Assembly (NCBI RefSeq): GCF_017873765.1
Contig: NZ_JAGGKP010000006.1
Span: forward strand, 1 to 64,000
Direction of reading: 5' to 3'
DNA length: 64,000 nt
Origin: Paenibacillus sediminis
Lineage (GTDB): Bacteria; Bacillota; Bacilli; Paenibacillales; Paenibacillaceae
The notes below the pieces were generated by a model. It was not told the DNA's origin. It ran no database searches and saw nothing but the letters and a program-made list of their open reading frames with translations. This document shows, piece by piece, positions 26,647 to 34,348 of the stretch (positions are counted from its first letter, which is position 1; each line of letters starts with the position of its first letter). The translations under genes and the position numbers were made by a program.

Positions 26647-27306
26647 TTATTCGAATTTAAAACGTTTCTCAAGTGCTTTGAAGAACAGTGTCAGTACAAG
26701 TGTCATAAGCAAATAGATTACACCTGCGACTACAAATGGCGCAATCGTAAAGTCACGGTTGACCGCCGTCTGCGCATAATGGAGCAGCTCAGGTACAGCG
26801 ACAGCATACAGAAGCGCTGTATCCTTCACCAAAGTAATGGACTCATTCGCTACTGCTGGCAGTGCTACTCGGATCATCTGAGGGATAATGACCTTGGACA
26901 TCGTCTGCCATCTACTTAATCCAAGCACTTGTGACGCTTCATACTGACCTTTGTCGATAGAGAGCAGTCCCCCTCTGAAAATTTCCGCAAAATAAGCCGC
27001 ATAGTTCAGTACAAATCCAATACAAGCTGCCACAAAGCGGTCTATGACGAGATATTGTCCGATCACCGGCAGAAGCGGCAGACCGAAGCAGAAAAATAGC
27101 AATTGCAGCATAAGTGGCGTTCCCCGCATCACATAGATGTACGTATGTGCGATCCAAGCGAGCGGTTTGACACGACTCTTGGCCATGAGTGTAATAAGAA
27201 ACCCAAGAGGAAGAGACAGCAAAATCACAATCAGAAAGGTAATGATCGTCGTCTCTGCTCCCTGCAGCAACGGCTGCATAATACTTGATATATAATCCAA
27301 ACTCAT
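26647..27306 (-). CDS. Amino-acid ABC transporter permease
   Basis: A 219-residue inner-membrane permease of the HisM/GlnP family with about five helices. The family segments MRGTPLMLQL and the EAA-like loop EASQVLGLSRWQTMSKVIIPQ, which docks the ATPase, are clear. I chose the ATG at 27306, preceded by TAGGAG, over a longer upstream frame. It probably works as a homodimer, since only one permease gene is present. Confidence 0.94.
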   Translation of the reverse strand: MSLDYISSIMQPLLQGAETTIITFLIVILLSLPLGFLITLMAKSRVKPLAWIAHTYIYVMRGTPLMLQLLFFCFGLPLLPVIGQYLVIDRFVAACIGFVLNYAAYFAEIFRGGLLSIDKGQYEASQVLGLSRWQTMSKVIIPQMIRVALPAVANESITLVKDTALLYAVAVPELLHYAQTAVNRDFTIAPFVVAGVIYLLMTLVLTLFFKALEKRFKFE

Positions 27307-27330
27307 TTCTCTTTCGACTCCTAAGTACAA

Positions 27331-27362
27331 GAAAACCGGATTTATTTCAATCATCCGGTTTC
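27331..27362 (-). terminator. Intercistronic hairpin in the ABC operon
   Basis: AAACCGGAT and ATCCGGTTT pair across about 10 nt between the binding-protein and permease genes. On the minus strand only TTTTC follows. It may partly end transcription or protect the upstream mRNA, giving more binding protein than permease. Confidence 0.55.
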
Positions 27363-27400
27363 TATTCTTTAATTTGTTTATTCTGTAATCTAGAAGGCTT

Positions 27401-28171
27401 TTATTTTAAGACCTTATCTACTCCGAACCATTTCTTCGAGATTTCCGCGGCTGTTCCATCTTGATTCAGTTCATCCAGCGCTTTTTGAAGTTCATTCAGA
27501 AGCTTCTCATTACCTTTTTTCACACCAACACCATACTGTTCTGGAGCCAGTGATTCATCAAGAAGTTTGTAAGTTCCTGGTTCCTTCGCCATATAGTATC
27601 TTGCCACAACTTCGTCAATGACAACCGCATCAAGACGTCCTGTTTTCAAATCCGTTAGGGCAAGCACGTTATCTGGATATTCGGAAACTTTAGCGATTTT
27701 AGACTTAACAGGATTTGCATTCAGCGCATCAGCTGCAGAAGAAAGAGACTGGAGTCCGACTTGTTTACCCGCTAAATCTTCAAGCTTCGTAATTTGTGAT
27801 TTTGCGGGTACAACAACGACTTGGCTGTTAGCAAGGTACGGCTTCGTGAACAACACTTTCTTTTTGCGTTCATCTGTGATCGTGTATCCATTCCAAATCA
27901 AGTCGATTCGGCCGCTGTTCAGCTCAGACTCTTTGGCAGACCAGTCAATCGGTTGGAAAACAGCTTCCTTGCCCATTTTCTTAGCAGCTGCTCTCGCATA
28001 GTCAATATCGAATCCCACGAGCTGGTTCTTATCATCTCTAAAGCCCATAGGTGCAAATTTGTCGTCAATCCCAATGACTAACTTATTGTCATCCTTTGCT
28101 CCGCCTGAGCATCCGGCTAACACAGTCATGATCATTCCAAAAATGATGGCTAGCAATGCTGTCTTTTTCAT
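27401..28171 (-). CDS. Amino-acid ABC transporter substrate-binding lipoprotein
   Basis: A 256-residue family 3 extracellular solute-binding protein anchored as a lipoprotein (lipobox VLAGC, cysteine at residue 21). The binding fold begins at LVIGIDDKFAPMGFRD. It includes the hinge segments SGRIDLIWNGYTITDERKK and FTKPYLANSQVVV, typical of polar or cystine-type amino acid binders. The ligand cannot be assigned. It is the first gene of the transporter operon and is divergent from a GntR-family regulator that may control it. Confidence 0.93.
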   Translation of the reverse strand: MKKTALLAIIFGMIMTVLAGCSGGAKDDNKLVIGIDDKFAPMGFRDDKNQLVGFDIDYARAAAKKMGKEAVFQPIDWSAKESELNSGRIDLIWNGYTITDERKKKVLFTKPYLANSQVVVVPAKSQITKLEDLAGKQVGLQSLSSAADALNANPVKSKIAKVSEYPDNVLALTDLKTGRLDAVVIDEVVARYYMAKEPGTYKLLDESLAPEQYGVGVKKGNEKLLNELQKALDELNQDGTAAEISKKWFGVDKVLK

Positions 28172-28240
28172 TATGTCCCCTCCAAAATATTAACCTTTTT
28201 GTATAAACGCTTTAGTTCGTTACCACGTTATCAGAGTCTT

Positions 28241-28269
28241 ATGATAACATAGCATCGTGAAAGAGTCGA
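28241..28269 (-). promoter_or_regulatory. Probable promoter of the ABC operon
   Basis: On the minus strand, TCGACT (28264-28269), a 17-bp spacer and TATCAT (28241-28246). The -10 overlaps an inverted repeat GTTATC...GATAAC (28227-28248). Confidence 0.5.
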
Positions 28270-28275
28270 GAGGAA

Positions 28276-28333
28276 TTGTTAGGTATTTAACAACAAAATT
28301 ATTCATGTTAGAATTGTAGAATGTAATTACAAT
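28276..28333. promoter_or_regulatory. Candidate operators between the ABC operon and gntR
   Basis: Two inverted repeats lie in the divergent region: TTGTTA-6-TAACAA (28276-28293) and ATTGTA-9-TACAAT (28313-28333). TTGTA/TACAA half sites are common for FCD-type GntR regulators, so autoregulation and control of the transporter are plausible. Confidence 0.4.
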
Positions 28334-28364
28334 CTGTAAATGTGGCACGAATAGGAGAGTTATT

Positions 28365-29048
28365 ATGATTAAGCAGTACCCCGCTTCATGGTTATCAGGC
28401 GTATCCCTTGGAGAATCCATCGCTTGTGAATTAAGACTACAAATTATTCGTGGGACGATCCGCCCTGGCGAGGTTTTATCGGAGAACCGGATTGCCGCTG
28501 ATTTCGGAACAAGCCGGTCCCCTGTCAGAGAAGCAATGAAAACCTTATCCAATGAAGGATTGATCCGTCTAGAACGGATGGGGGCTGTCGTAACTGGTTT
28601 AAGCCTGAAAGATGTAGGCGAGCTGTATGATCTCCGCTATTTAATTGAAAGTTTTGTTCAAGAGCGTCTCGTCGGTTCTGACATCAGCGAACTTCTTAAT
28701 ACACTCGGAAAAATCGTTGATAAAATGAGACTAGCGGCGCAGCATCATGATATTGTCGAATTCTCGTATCAAGATTTGTCCTTCCATGAAGCGATCATCA
28801 CCGAAGCGAATCATACGAGAATTTTGCACCTATGGAAAAATATCCGTCAGCTGGTGATGACCGTTATGCTGATCACCACTGAAAATGTGTTCAAACAAGG
28901 CGACGAGAAAGTGAAAACCGTTATTGGAAAGCATGAGAAGCTTATCGAGGGGCTGGCGTCAGGCGATGCTGAGCGGATTCATGAAGGCGTCCTAATTTAT
29001 TTTGCCGATTCGCGTACAACCCTATCTAAGAGCATTCCAAACAACTAG
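28365..29048 (+). CDS. GntR family regulator with FCD ligand domain
   Basis: A 227-residue transcription factor. The N-terminal winged helix has LRLQIIRGTIRPGEVLSENR and the recognition segment SRSPVREAMKTLSNEGLI (about 25-75). The all-helical FCD domain follows, with putative metal ligands in FHEAI, GKHEKLIEGL and the preceding helices. FCD regulators respond to small organic acids or amino acids. ATG start with AGGAG upstream. It is divergent from an amino-acid ABC operon, the likely target. The ligand is unknown. Confidence 0.9.
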   Translation: MIKQYPASWLSGVSLGESIACELRLQIIRGTIRPGEVLSENRIAADFGTSRSPVREAMKTLSNEGLIRLERMGAVVTGLSLKDVGELYDLRYLIESFVQERLVGSDISELLNTLGKIVDKMRLAAQHHDIVEFSYQDLSFHEAIITEANHTRILHLWKNIRQLVMTVMLITTENVFKQGDEKVKTVIGKHEKLIEGLASGDAERIHEGVLIYFADSRTTLSKSIPNN

Positions 29049-29092
29049 GCTGAAGAAGAGCGTACTCCTGCTCTTTCTCAGCCTTTATTTGT
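29047..29092 (+). terminator. Terminator after gntR
   Basis: AGGCTGA..AGAGC and GCTCT..CTCAGCCT form a stem with a small internal loop, followed by TTTATTTG. Confidence 0.8.
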
Positions 29093-29188
29093 CCACATCT
29101 ATATGATGGATTACCTTCGTTTCTATTATTCTTTCCATTTCCAAAAAAGAGGAATAAAAGCATACTCTCTCGAACTATTCAATATTAG

Positions 29189-29201
29189 TAATACAGTATT
29201 A
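29189..29201. promoter_or_regulatory. Palindrome upstream of the acyl-CoA ligase gene
   Basis: TAATAC-A-GTATTA, a 13-bp perfect inverted repeat, lies 31 bp before the TTG start. It could be a repressor site; the regulator is unknown. Confidence 0.35.
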
Positions 29202-29232
29202 TTAAATCCTATAAGGCTGAGGGGGTATAGTT

Positions 29233-30855
29233 TTGAAAGCGTTCACATTAACGATGCGTTCGATGCTTGAGAGAGCAGAAATGTTGTTCCCGAACAAGGA
29301 GATTGTATCAAGAACCGCTGCTCAAATATTCCGGTACACTTACACGGATTTTGCGAAACGGACACGGCGGCTTTCATCCAGCTTGCAGGCTCTCGGGGTA
29401 CAAAGAGGCGATCGCGTAGCGACATTTGCTTGGAACGATCATCGCCACTTGGAAGCTTATTTTGGCATTCCGTGTATGGGTGCAGTTCTTCATACGGTCA
29501 ACATTCGCCTTCCGGATGATCATATCGCCTTTATATTGAATCACGCGGAAGATCGCTTTTTACTATTCGACGAGACGTTACTGCCTATTATTGAGCGAAT
29601 TCAGCACAAGCTGACAACGATCGAAGGCTTCATCTTAATGACTGACAAAGAAACGTTGCCCCCTAGCTCCTTAGAACCCCTATACTCCTATGAACAGTTA
29701 ATTACGGACGGCAATCCTTCCTTCGAATACCCTATAGACCTTGATGAGAACTCTCCAGCGGGCATGTGCTATACATCTGCCACCACGGGCAATCCGAAAG
29801 GCGTCATTTATACGCATCGCGGCATTTATCTTCACAGCCTTTGCATAGGGCTAGCTGATACGCTTGGTCTGTCTGAAAGAGATGCTGTCATGCCTATTGT
29901 GCCGATGTTCCATGTGAATGCATGGGGATTACCTTTTGCCGCGGTATGGTTTGGCAGTAAACAGGTTCTCCCGGGGCCGGCTCCTACGCCTGAATTGTTA
30001 TTGAATCTAATTGCAGAAGAACAAGTGACGATCGCTGCGGGAGTACCGACCGTATGGACGGCCGCCCTCAAAGTTATGGAACAGAAACCGTTCGATCTCT
30101 CGAAGGTTAGAGCTCTTGTCTGCGGAGGGTCCGCTGCACCGCGCAGCATCATCGAAGCTTTTGAGTATAAGTACGGTATTCCATTCTACCACGCATACGG
30201 CTTAACGGAGACGAGTCCGCTTGTTACTGTTGCGAAGGTGAAGAGCTATCAAGAAGATCTGCCCAAGGATGAACTGCTCGATCTTCGCTCTACCCAAGGG
30301 CTTCTTGTTCCAGGACTTGAAATGAAGATTGTTGGACAAAACGGCGAAGTCGCATGGGACGGTCAAGAAATGGGAGAGCTTCTGCTTAGGGGCCCGTGGA
30401 TTGCTGATGAATATTACAAGGATGAACGCACGAATGATTTTTTCCAAGACGGATGGTTTAATACGGGCGATATTGCAGTCATCAATTCAGAGGGCTATTT
30501 GAAATTAGTTGATCGATCGAAGGACTTAGTCAAAAGCGGCGGCGAGTGGATATCTTCTGTTGACCTGGAAAATCATCTCATGGCGCATCCTGCAATCTTC
30601 GAGGCTTGTGTAGTAGGCATTCCGCATGAGAAATGGGCTGAACGCCCTCTTGCCTTCGTGGTGCTGAAGGACCCTGTGAATCATCCTGTCAGCAAAGATG
30701 AAATTGTGCACTTCTTAAGTCAAAACTTTGCAAAATGGTGGATTCCGGACGATGTCGTCTTCCTTACCGAAATTCCGAAGACATCTGTAGGCAAGTTCCT
30801 TAAGCGTCAGCTGAGAGAGCAGTATCAGGAGCATTACTCTCCAGTAGCAGAATAA
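29233..30855 (+). CDS. Fatty-acyl-CoA ligase (AMP-forming)
   Basis: A 540-residue ANL-superfamily enzyme that activates a carboxylic acid to its CoA thioester. Core motifs are the P-loop TSATTGNPKGVIYTHRG, the adenine-site YGLTETSPL, the WFNTGDIAVI segment and the terminal lysine region KTSVGKFLKR, all intact. It looks closest to medium/long-chain fatty acid ligases. The start is TTG with GAGGGGG about 7 nt upstream. It is cotranscribed with the downstream SDR gene across a 51-bp gap that contains a small hairpin. The chain length used cannot be told. Confidence 0.92.
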   Translation: MKAFTLTMRSMLERAEMLFPNKEIVSRTAAQIFRYTYTDFAKRTRRLSSSLQALGVQRGDRVATFAWNDHRHLEAYFGIPCMGAVLHTVNIRLPDDHIAFILNHAEDRFLLFDETLLPIIERIQHKLTTIEGFILMTDKETLPPSSLEPLYSYEQLITDGNPSFEYPIDLDENSPAGMCYTSATTGNPKGVIYTHRGIYLHSLCIGLADTLGLSERDAVMPIVPMFHVNAWGLPFAAVWFGSKQVLPGPAPTPELLLNLIAEEQVTIAAGVPTVWTAALKVMEQKPFDLSKVRALVCGGSAAPRSIIEAFEYKYGIPFYHAYGLTETSPLVTVAKVKSYQEDLPKDELLDLRSTQGLLVPGLEMKIVGQNGEVAWDGQEMGELLLRGPWIADEYYKDERTNDFFQDGWFNTGDIAVINSEGYLKLVDRSKDLVKSGGEWISSVDLENHLMAHPAIFEACVVGIPHEKWAERPLAFVVLKDPVNHPVSKDEIVHFLSQNFAKWWIPDDVVFLTEIPKTSVGKFLKRQLREQYQEHYSPVAE

Positions 30856-30865
30856 TAAAAAGACT

Positions 30866-30891
30866 GAGAGCCTACACTGTAGGCTCTTCCT
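30866..30891 (+). other. Intercistronic hairpin
   Basis: A GAGCCTACA/TGTAGGCTC stem with a very short loop, followed by TTCCTT, between the ligase and SDR genes. It may be a partial terminator. The SDR binding site AGGAGG starts just after it. Confidence 0.55.
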
Positions 30892-30906
30892 TATAGGAGG
30901 ACTCTA

Positions 30907-31998
30907 ATGAGCACAACTTACTTTTTCACTGGCTTTCCGGGATTTTTAGCTGCAAATATTGTAAAGAACATCGCGATCCAAAATAATGAAGCACAATTTA
31001 AATTGCTCATTCATCCCAGTCAGATGGACAAAGCGGATAAAGCAGTCGATCGGCTGCTCACAGACGGCCTATTACATAGAGAACAATTTGAGCTTCTTGA
31101 AGGCGACATTACGCAGCCAAACCTCGGTCTTCATGAGATCACTCTAGAATCGCTTAGAGATACGGTGAACTATGTGTTCCACCTTGCAGCCATTTACGAT
31201 CTTGCGGTACCAAAGGATTTCGCCTACAAGGTCAACGTCATCGGGACAGGCCATGTGAACGATTGGGTACTCACGCTGAATAACCTTAGAAGATACATTT
31301 ATTTCAGCACCGCATACGTATCCGGAGAACGGAAAGGTCGGGTACTTGAAACCGAACTGCAGATGGGGCAAACTTTTAAAAATCATTACGAATCTACTAA
31401 ATACGAAGCGGAAGTACTTGTCCAGCAGATTCGGAGCCAGGTTCCTACCACGATCATTCGTCCCGGCGTTGTCATGGGCAACTCTCAGACTGGGGCAACG
31501 ATTAAGTTTGACGGACCCTATTTTGCCATGCGCTTTCTTGATAAGTTCGCTGCGTTTCCGATTCCCTATGTTGGGAAGGGTGAGGCAACGTTGAACCTTG
31601 TACCTGTTGACTATATCGTTAATGCTACAAGTTATTTGGCCCATGCCGAAGTCGCGGAAAACAAAGTATACCACCTAACCGATCCGAGTCCTTATCCTGT
31701 AAGAGAAGCGTATGCCCTTATTTGCCGTAATCTGATCGGAAAAGAGCCTTCGTGGACCGTTCCTGCTTCCTTTATTTCATCAGCCCTGTCGATCCCTTCC
31801 TTCCGAAGATGGACAAGTGTTGAAAAGGAGACGATTGCGTACTTCAATCATCCTGCTGATTATGACACGACACAAGCTGCGAAGGATTTAGAAGGTTCCG
31901 GCGTTTCCTGCCCTGATTTTGCGGACTACATTCAAATTGCTGTGTCTTTCTATAAGGAGCATCGCCATGATCCTGATAAAATGATTCCGGTTCGCTAA
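30907..31998 (+). CDS. Extended SDR, thioester-reductase-like (NAD_binding_4)
   Basis: A 363-residue NAD(P)-dependent extended short-chain dehydrogenase. The nucleotide loop is TGFPGFLA, where the last Gly of the usual TGxxGxxG is Ala. The catalytic triad is visible in YFSTAYVSG and Y-x3-K (HYESTKYEAE). A VVMGNSQTG loop and substrate helices follow. The fold resembles the terminal reductase domains of fatty-acyl reductases and carboxylic acid reductases, yet it could also be an epimerase-like enzyme. Being in one operon with an acyl-CoA ligase fits reduction of an acyl-CoA, an inference. Confidence 0.8.
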   Translation: MSTTYFFTGFPGFLAANIVKNIAIQNNEAQFKLLIHPSQMDKADKAVDRLLTDGLLHREQFELLEGDITQPNLGLHEITLESLRDTVNYVFHLAAIYDLAVPKDFAYKVNVIGTGHVNDWVLTLNNLRRYIYFSTAYVSGERKGRVLETELQMGQTFKNHYESTKYEAEVLVQQIRSQVPTTIIRPGVVMGNSQTGATIKFDGPYFAMRFLDKFAAFPIPYVGKGEATLNLVPVDYIVNATSYLAHAEVAENKVYHLTDPSPYPVREAYALICRNLIGKEPSWTVPASFISSALSIPSFRRWTSVEKETIAYFNHPADYDTTQAAKDLEGSGVSCPDFADYIQIAVSFYKEHRHDPDKMIPVR

Positions 31999-32010
31999 GC
32001 CTCCCATGAA

Positions 32011-32054
32011 TAAAGAAAAGCTCAAGCATAATTACTGCTTGAGCTTTTCTTTAT
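32011..32054. terminator. Bidirectional terminator overlapping a coding end
   Basis: AAAGAAAAGCTCAAGCA and its complement form a 17-bp stem around a 7-nt loop. On the minus strand the stem also encodes the last codons and stop of the DinB-like protein. Confidence 0.9.
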
Positions 32055-32520
32055 ATTCTTCAATTTGAGCCAAATGCCGCCCTTCATGATAACCAATAAA
32101 TGAAATCCATTGTTCTACGTTCAACAATCCAAGATTCCGATGCTGAAACGATTTTTGCTTAAGATCATCTTCACTGATTCCTGCAACTAGAGTTGTCAAT
32201 GCCTCTCGAGATTGGTCTAACTTACTCTTTATTTCTTGCAACGTTGTGAACGTGTCTGACGGAACAAGATGCGCAGGCGCTTCCAACTTACGTGTTCGAT
32301 CAACGACTAAATGAACTGGTTTCGGTTCTGTGGGATTGTTCTCTTCACTCTCTAGAGCATTAGATATCCCTTTTAGAACAGTCTGCTCCGTTAAGTAAAG
32401 ATGCTCTAACACCTGCATAATCGACCATTTACCGGCTTCTACATGCTCATTCAACTGTTGATCAGACAAATCACTGACACTTTGCCAAATTTGCTCACGG
32501 GCTTTTTGGGTTTCTTCCAC
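32032..32520 (-). CDS. DinB superfamily protein
   Basis: A 162-residue four-helix-bundle protein of the DinB/YfiT type. Three putative metal His are present: in VLEHLYL near residue 40 and in the C-terminal YHEGRHLAQIEEY. Such proteins include thiol-dependent transferases and many of unknown function. The start is GTG with AAGGAGG upstream. The last seven codons lie in the terminator stem. A second DinB-like gene sits at 41594-42055, but the two are only distantly alike. Confidence 0.85.
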   Translation of the reverse strand: MEETQKAREQIWQSVSDLSDQQLNEHVEAGKWSIMQVLEHLYLTEQTVLKGISNALESEENNPTEPKPVHLVVDRTRKLEAPAHLVPSDTFTTLQEIKSKLDQSREALTTLVAGISEDDLKQKSFQHRNLGLLNVEQWISFIGYHEGRHLAQIEEYKEKLKQ

Positions 32521-32798
32521 GTTGAACCCTCCTTTTTCGTAACCTTACAAGACTGAATCGGCACTGTATATATGTATACTAACATACTCTCAAAGATTCT
32601 AGTTGGCCTCTAAAATTTGTACACTGATCTGTTGAACAATTTATTGATATTTCAGAATAAGGGTATAATATTGGCAAAATAATCTAAATCAATCCAAATA
32701 TTGTATTAGTAAAATGAATTGAATAATTATTCTCAAGCAAGTATTATTATTTAATGTGATAAATTAAAACATCGTTAGAAAGGTGAACAACTACAACT

Positions 32799-34190
32799 AT
32801 GAAGTCTACAGAAAAAAAGAAACTTGGTGTATTAGGGTTATCTATTATTAGTATAAATACAATATTAGGTTTAAAAAATATCCCTTTTGCTGCTACAGTT
32901 GGACCCTCTGCTATTGTATTTTGGATTGTAGCTGCATTCCTATTTTTTATTCCGATTAGTTTAATCGTAGCTGAGTTATCGACGACTTACCCTGAACAGG
33001 GAGGAATAAGCGCATGGGTAAACCGTGCCTTTGGCAAAAAAGCAAGCTTTTTAACCACTTGGTTTTATTGGGTGGCAAACTTCACCTATTATCCTTCTCT
33101 CTTACTCGGAATAACGATAAATATTGCTTATGCCATTAATCAACAGCAACTTATTCATAACACATGGTTAACGACGATTATATCACTTACTATTTTCTGG
33201 GTTTTTACGTTGTTAACATTGCGTGGTACGCAAATGAGCGAGAAGCTGGCGGCAATTGGAACCCCACTTGGAGTCATTGCGCCAGTCATCTTAATTTTTG
33301 GATTTGGGTTAGCCAGTATTTTAAGCGGACATCATTCAGCAACAGAATTTACAGTACGGACGATTACACCTAATAACCTTTCACTCGATACAGTCATGTT
33401 TTTGTCCACATTGATGTTTGCCTTCGCAGGTGTGGAAATGCTTGGAACCATAGCAGGAGATGTAAAAAACCCGCAAAAAACATTTCCAAAAGCCATTTGG
33501 TATTCTTCAGTGATTATAGGATTAGTTTATATTATTGGTACAATCGCTTTTCAATTTGTCATTAACATCAAACCAGATCAAACGGCAACGGCTTTATACT
33601 TATTTGCTGATCAAGTCACAAAACAGTTCAATTTACCGTTTCATTTATCGCAGATTCTTGCAATATGTTTTGTAGTTTCAACTTTGGGCGCATTGTCATT
33701 TTTAATTTTGAATCCAAATGTCATGTTCTATGAAAGCGGAAAGACGGTTCTACCCAAAGTTCTCACAAAAACGAATAAAGCAAATATGCCCGCAAACCTT
33801 ATTCTTTTGCAAGCCGTAGGTATTTCCATTATATTACTGCTTTCTGGGTTTGTTCCGACGATATCTAAAGCTTTGAATATGCTGATTCTTATGGCAACTC
33901 TCGCTTTTTTTATTCCTTATATCTTTTTAATTTGTGCTTATATCAAGCTTCGTTTGACAGACCATGCAGCAGTCAGACCGTTTAAAATAAAAAATAATAA
34001 ATTAGCCTATTTCGTTTCAGGCATTGGGTTATTGTCCGTTATAGGAACCATTGTATTAACATTAATTCCTGCTCCTGATACGACCATTTCACAATATGCA
34101 CCGCTTGTTGTTGGACCTATCATATTTGCTATTTTAGGTTTTTGGTTTTATCGAATAGGAACAAAAGAAAAAAGATACAATGCTTCATAG
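32799..34190 (+). CDS. APC family amino acid permease (glutamate/GABA antiporter-like)
   Basis: A 463-residue membrane transporter with about 12 helices. The first helix has the APC substrate motif region LSIISINTILGLKNIP; AELSTTYPEQGGISAWVNRAFG follows in helix 2. The pattern resembles GadC/YjeM-type amino acid exchangers. The gene is clearly more AT-rich than its neighbours (runs such as TATTATTAGTATAAATACAA), and its ribosome site AGAAAGGTGA lies unusually far (12 nt) from the ATG. Both hint at horizontal transfer. The substrate is unknown. The 278 bp upstream show no firm promoter. Confidence 0.88.
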   Translation: MKSTEKKKLGVLGLSIISINTILGLKNIPFAATVGPSAIVFWIVAAFLFFIPISLIVAELSTTYPEQGGISAWVNRAFGKKASFLTTWFYWVANFTYYPSLLLGITINIAYAINQQQLIHNTWLTTIISLTIFWVFTLLTLRGTQMSEKLAAIGTPLGVIAPVILIFGFGLASILSGHHSATEFTVRTITPNNLSLDTVMFLSTLMFAFAGVEMLGTIAGDVKNPQKTFPKAIWYSSVIIGLVYIIGTIAFQFVINIKPDQTATALYLFADQVTKQFNLPFHLSQILAICFVVSTLGALSFLILNPNVMFYESGKTVLPKVLTKTNKANMPANLILLQAVGISIILLLSGFVPTISKALNMLILMATLAFFIPYIFLICAYIKLRLTDHAAVRPFKIKNNKLAYFVSGIGLLSVIGTIVLTLIPAPDTTISQYAPLVVGPIIFAILGFWFYRIGTKEKRYNAS

Positions 34191-34202
34191 AGAGCACTGG
34201 AA

Positions 34203-34234
34203 AAGGAGATGATTGTGAATCATCTCCTTTTTCC
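34203..34234 (+). terminator. Terminator after the APC permease gene
   Basis: AAAGGAGATGATT and AATCATCTCCTTT around a 3-nt loop, followed by TTCC and more T. Confidence 0.85.
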
Positions 34235-34293
34235 TCTATATATGAATCATGGGAACGAAGCCATTCGAGCTTATTTAGGATTGTGCCCGCACA

Positions 34294-34334
34294 AAAAAGA
34301 GCCTGCTGACAAAAGTATCAGCAGGCTCTTTACG
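34294..34334 (-). terminator. Terminator of the glycerate operon
   Basis: AAAGAGCCTGCTGA and TCAGCAGGCTCTTT around an 8-nt loop. On the minus strand the stem is followed by six T residues, 15 nt past the permease stop codon. Confidence 0.9.
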
Positions 34335-34348
34335 TTCATCTTTATGAC

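Noticed and set aside
31144-31674. 176-codon frame antisense to the SDR gene
   Set aside because: The SDR gene has intact catalytic motifs on the plus strand; this is a shadow frame.
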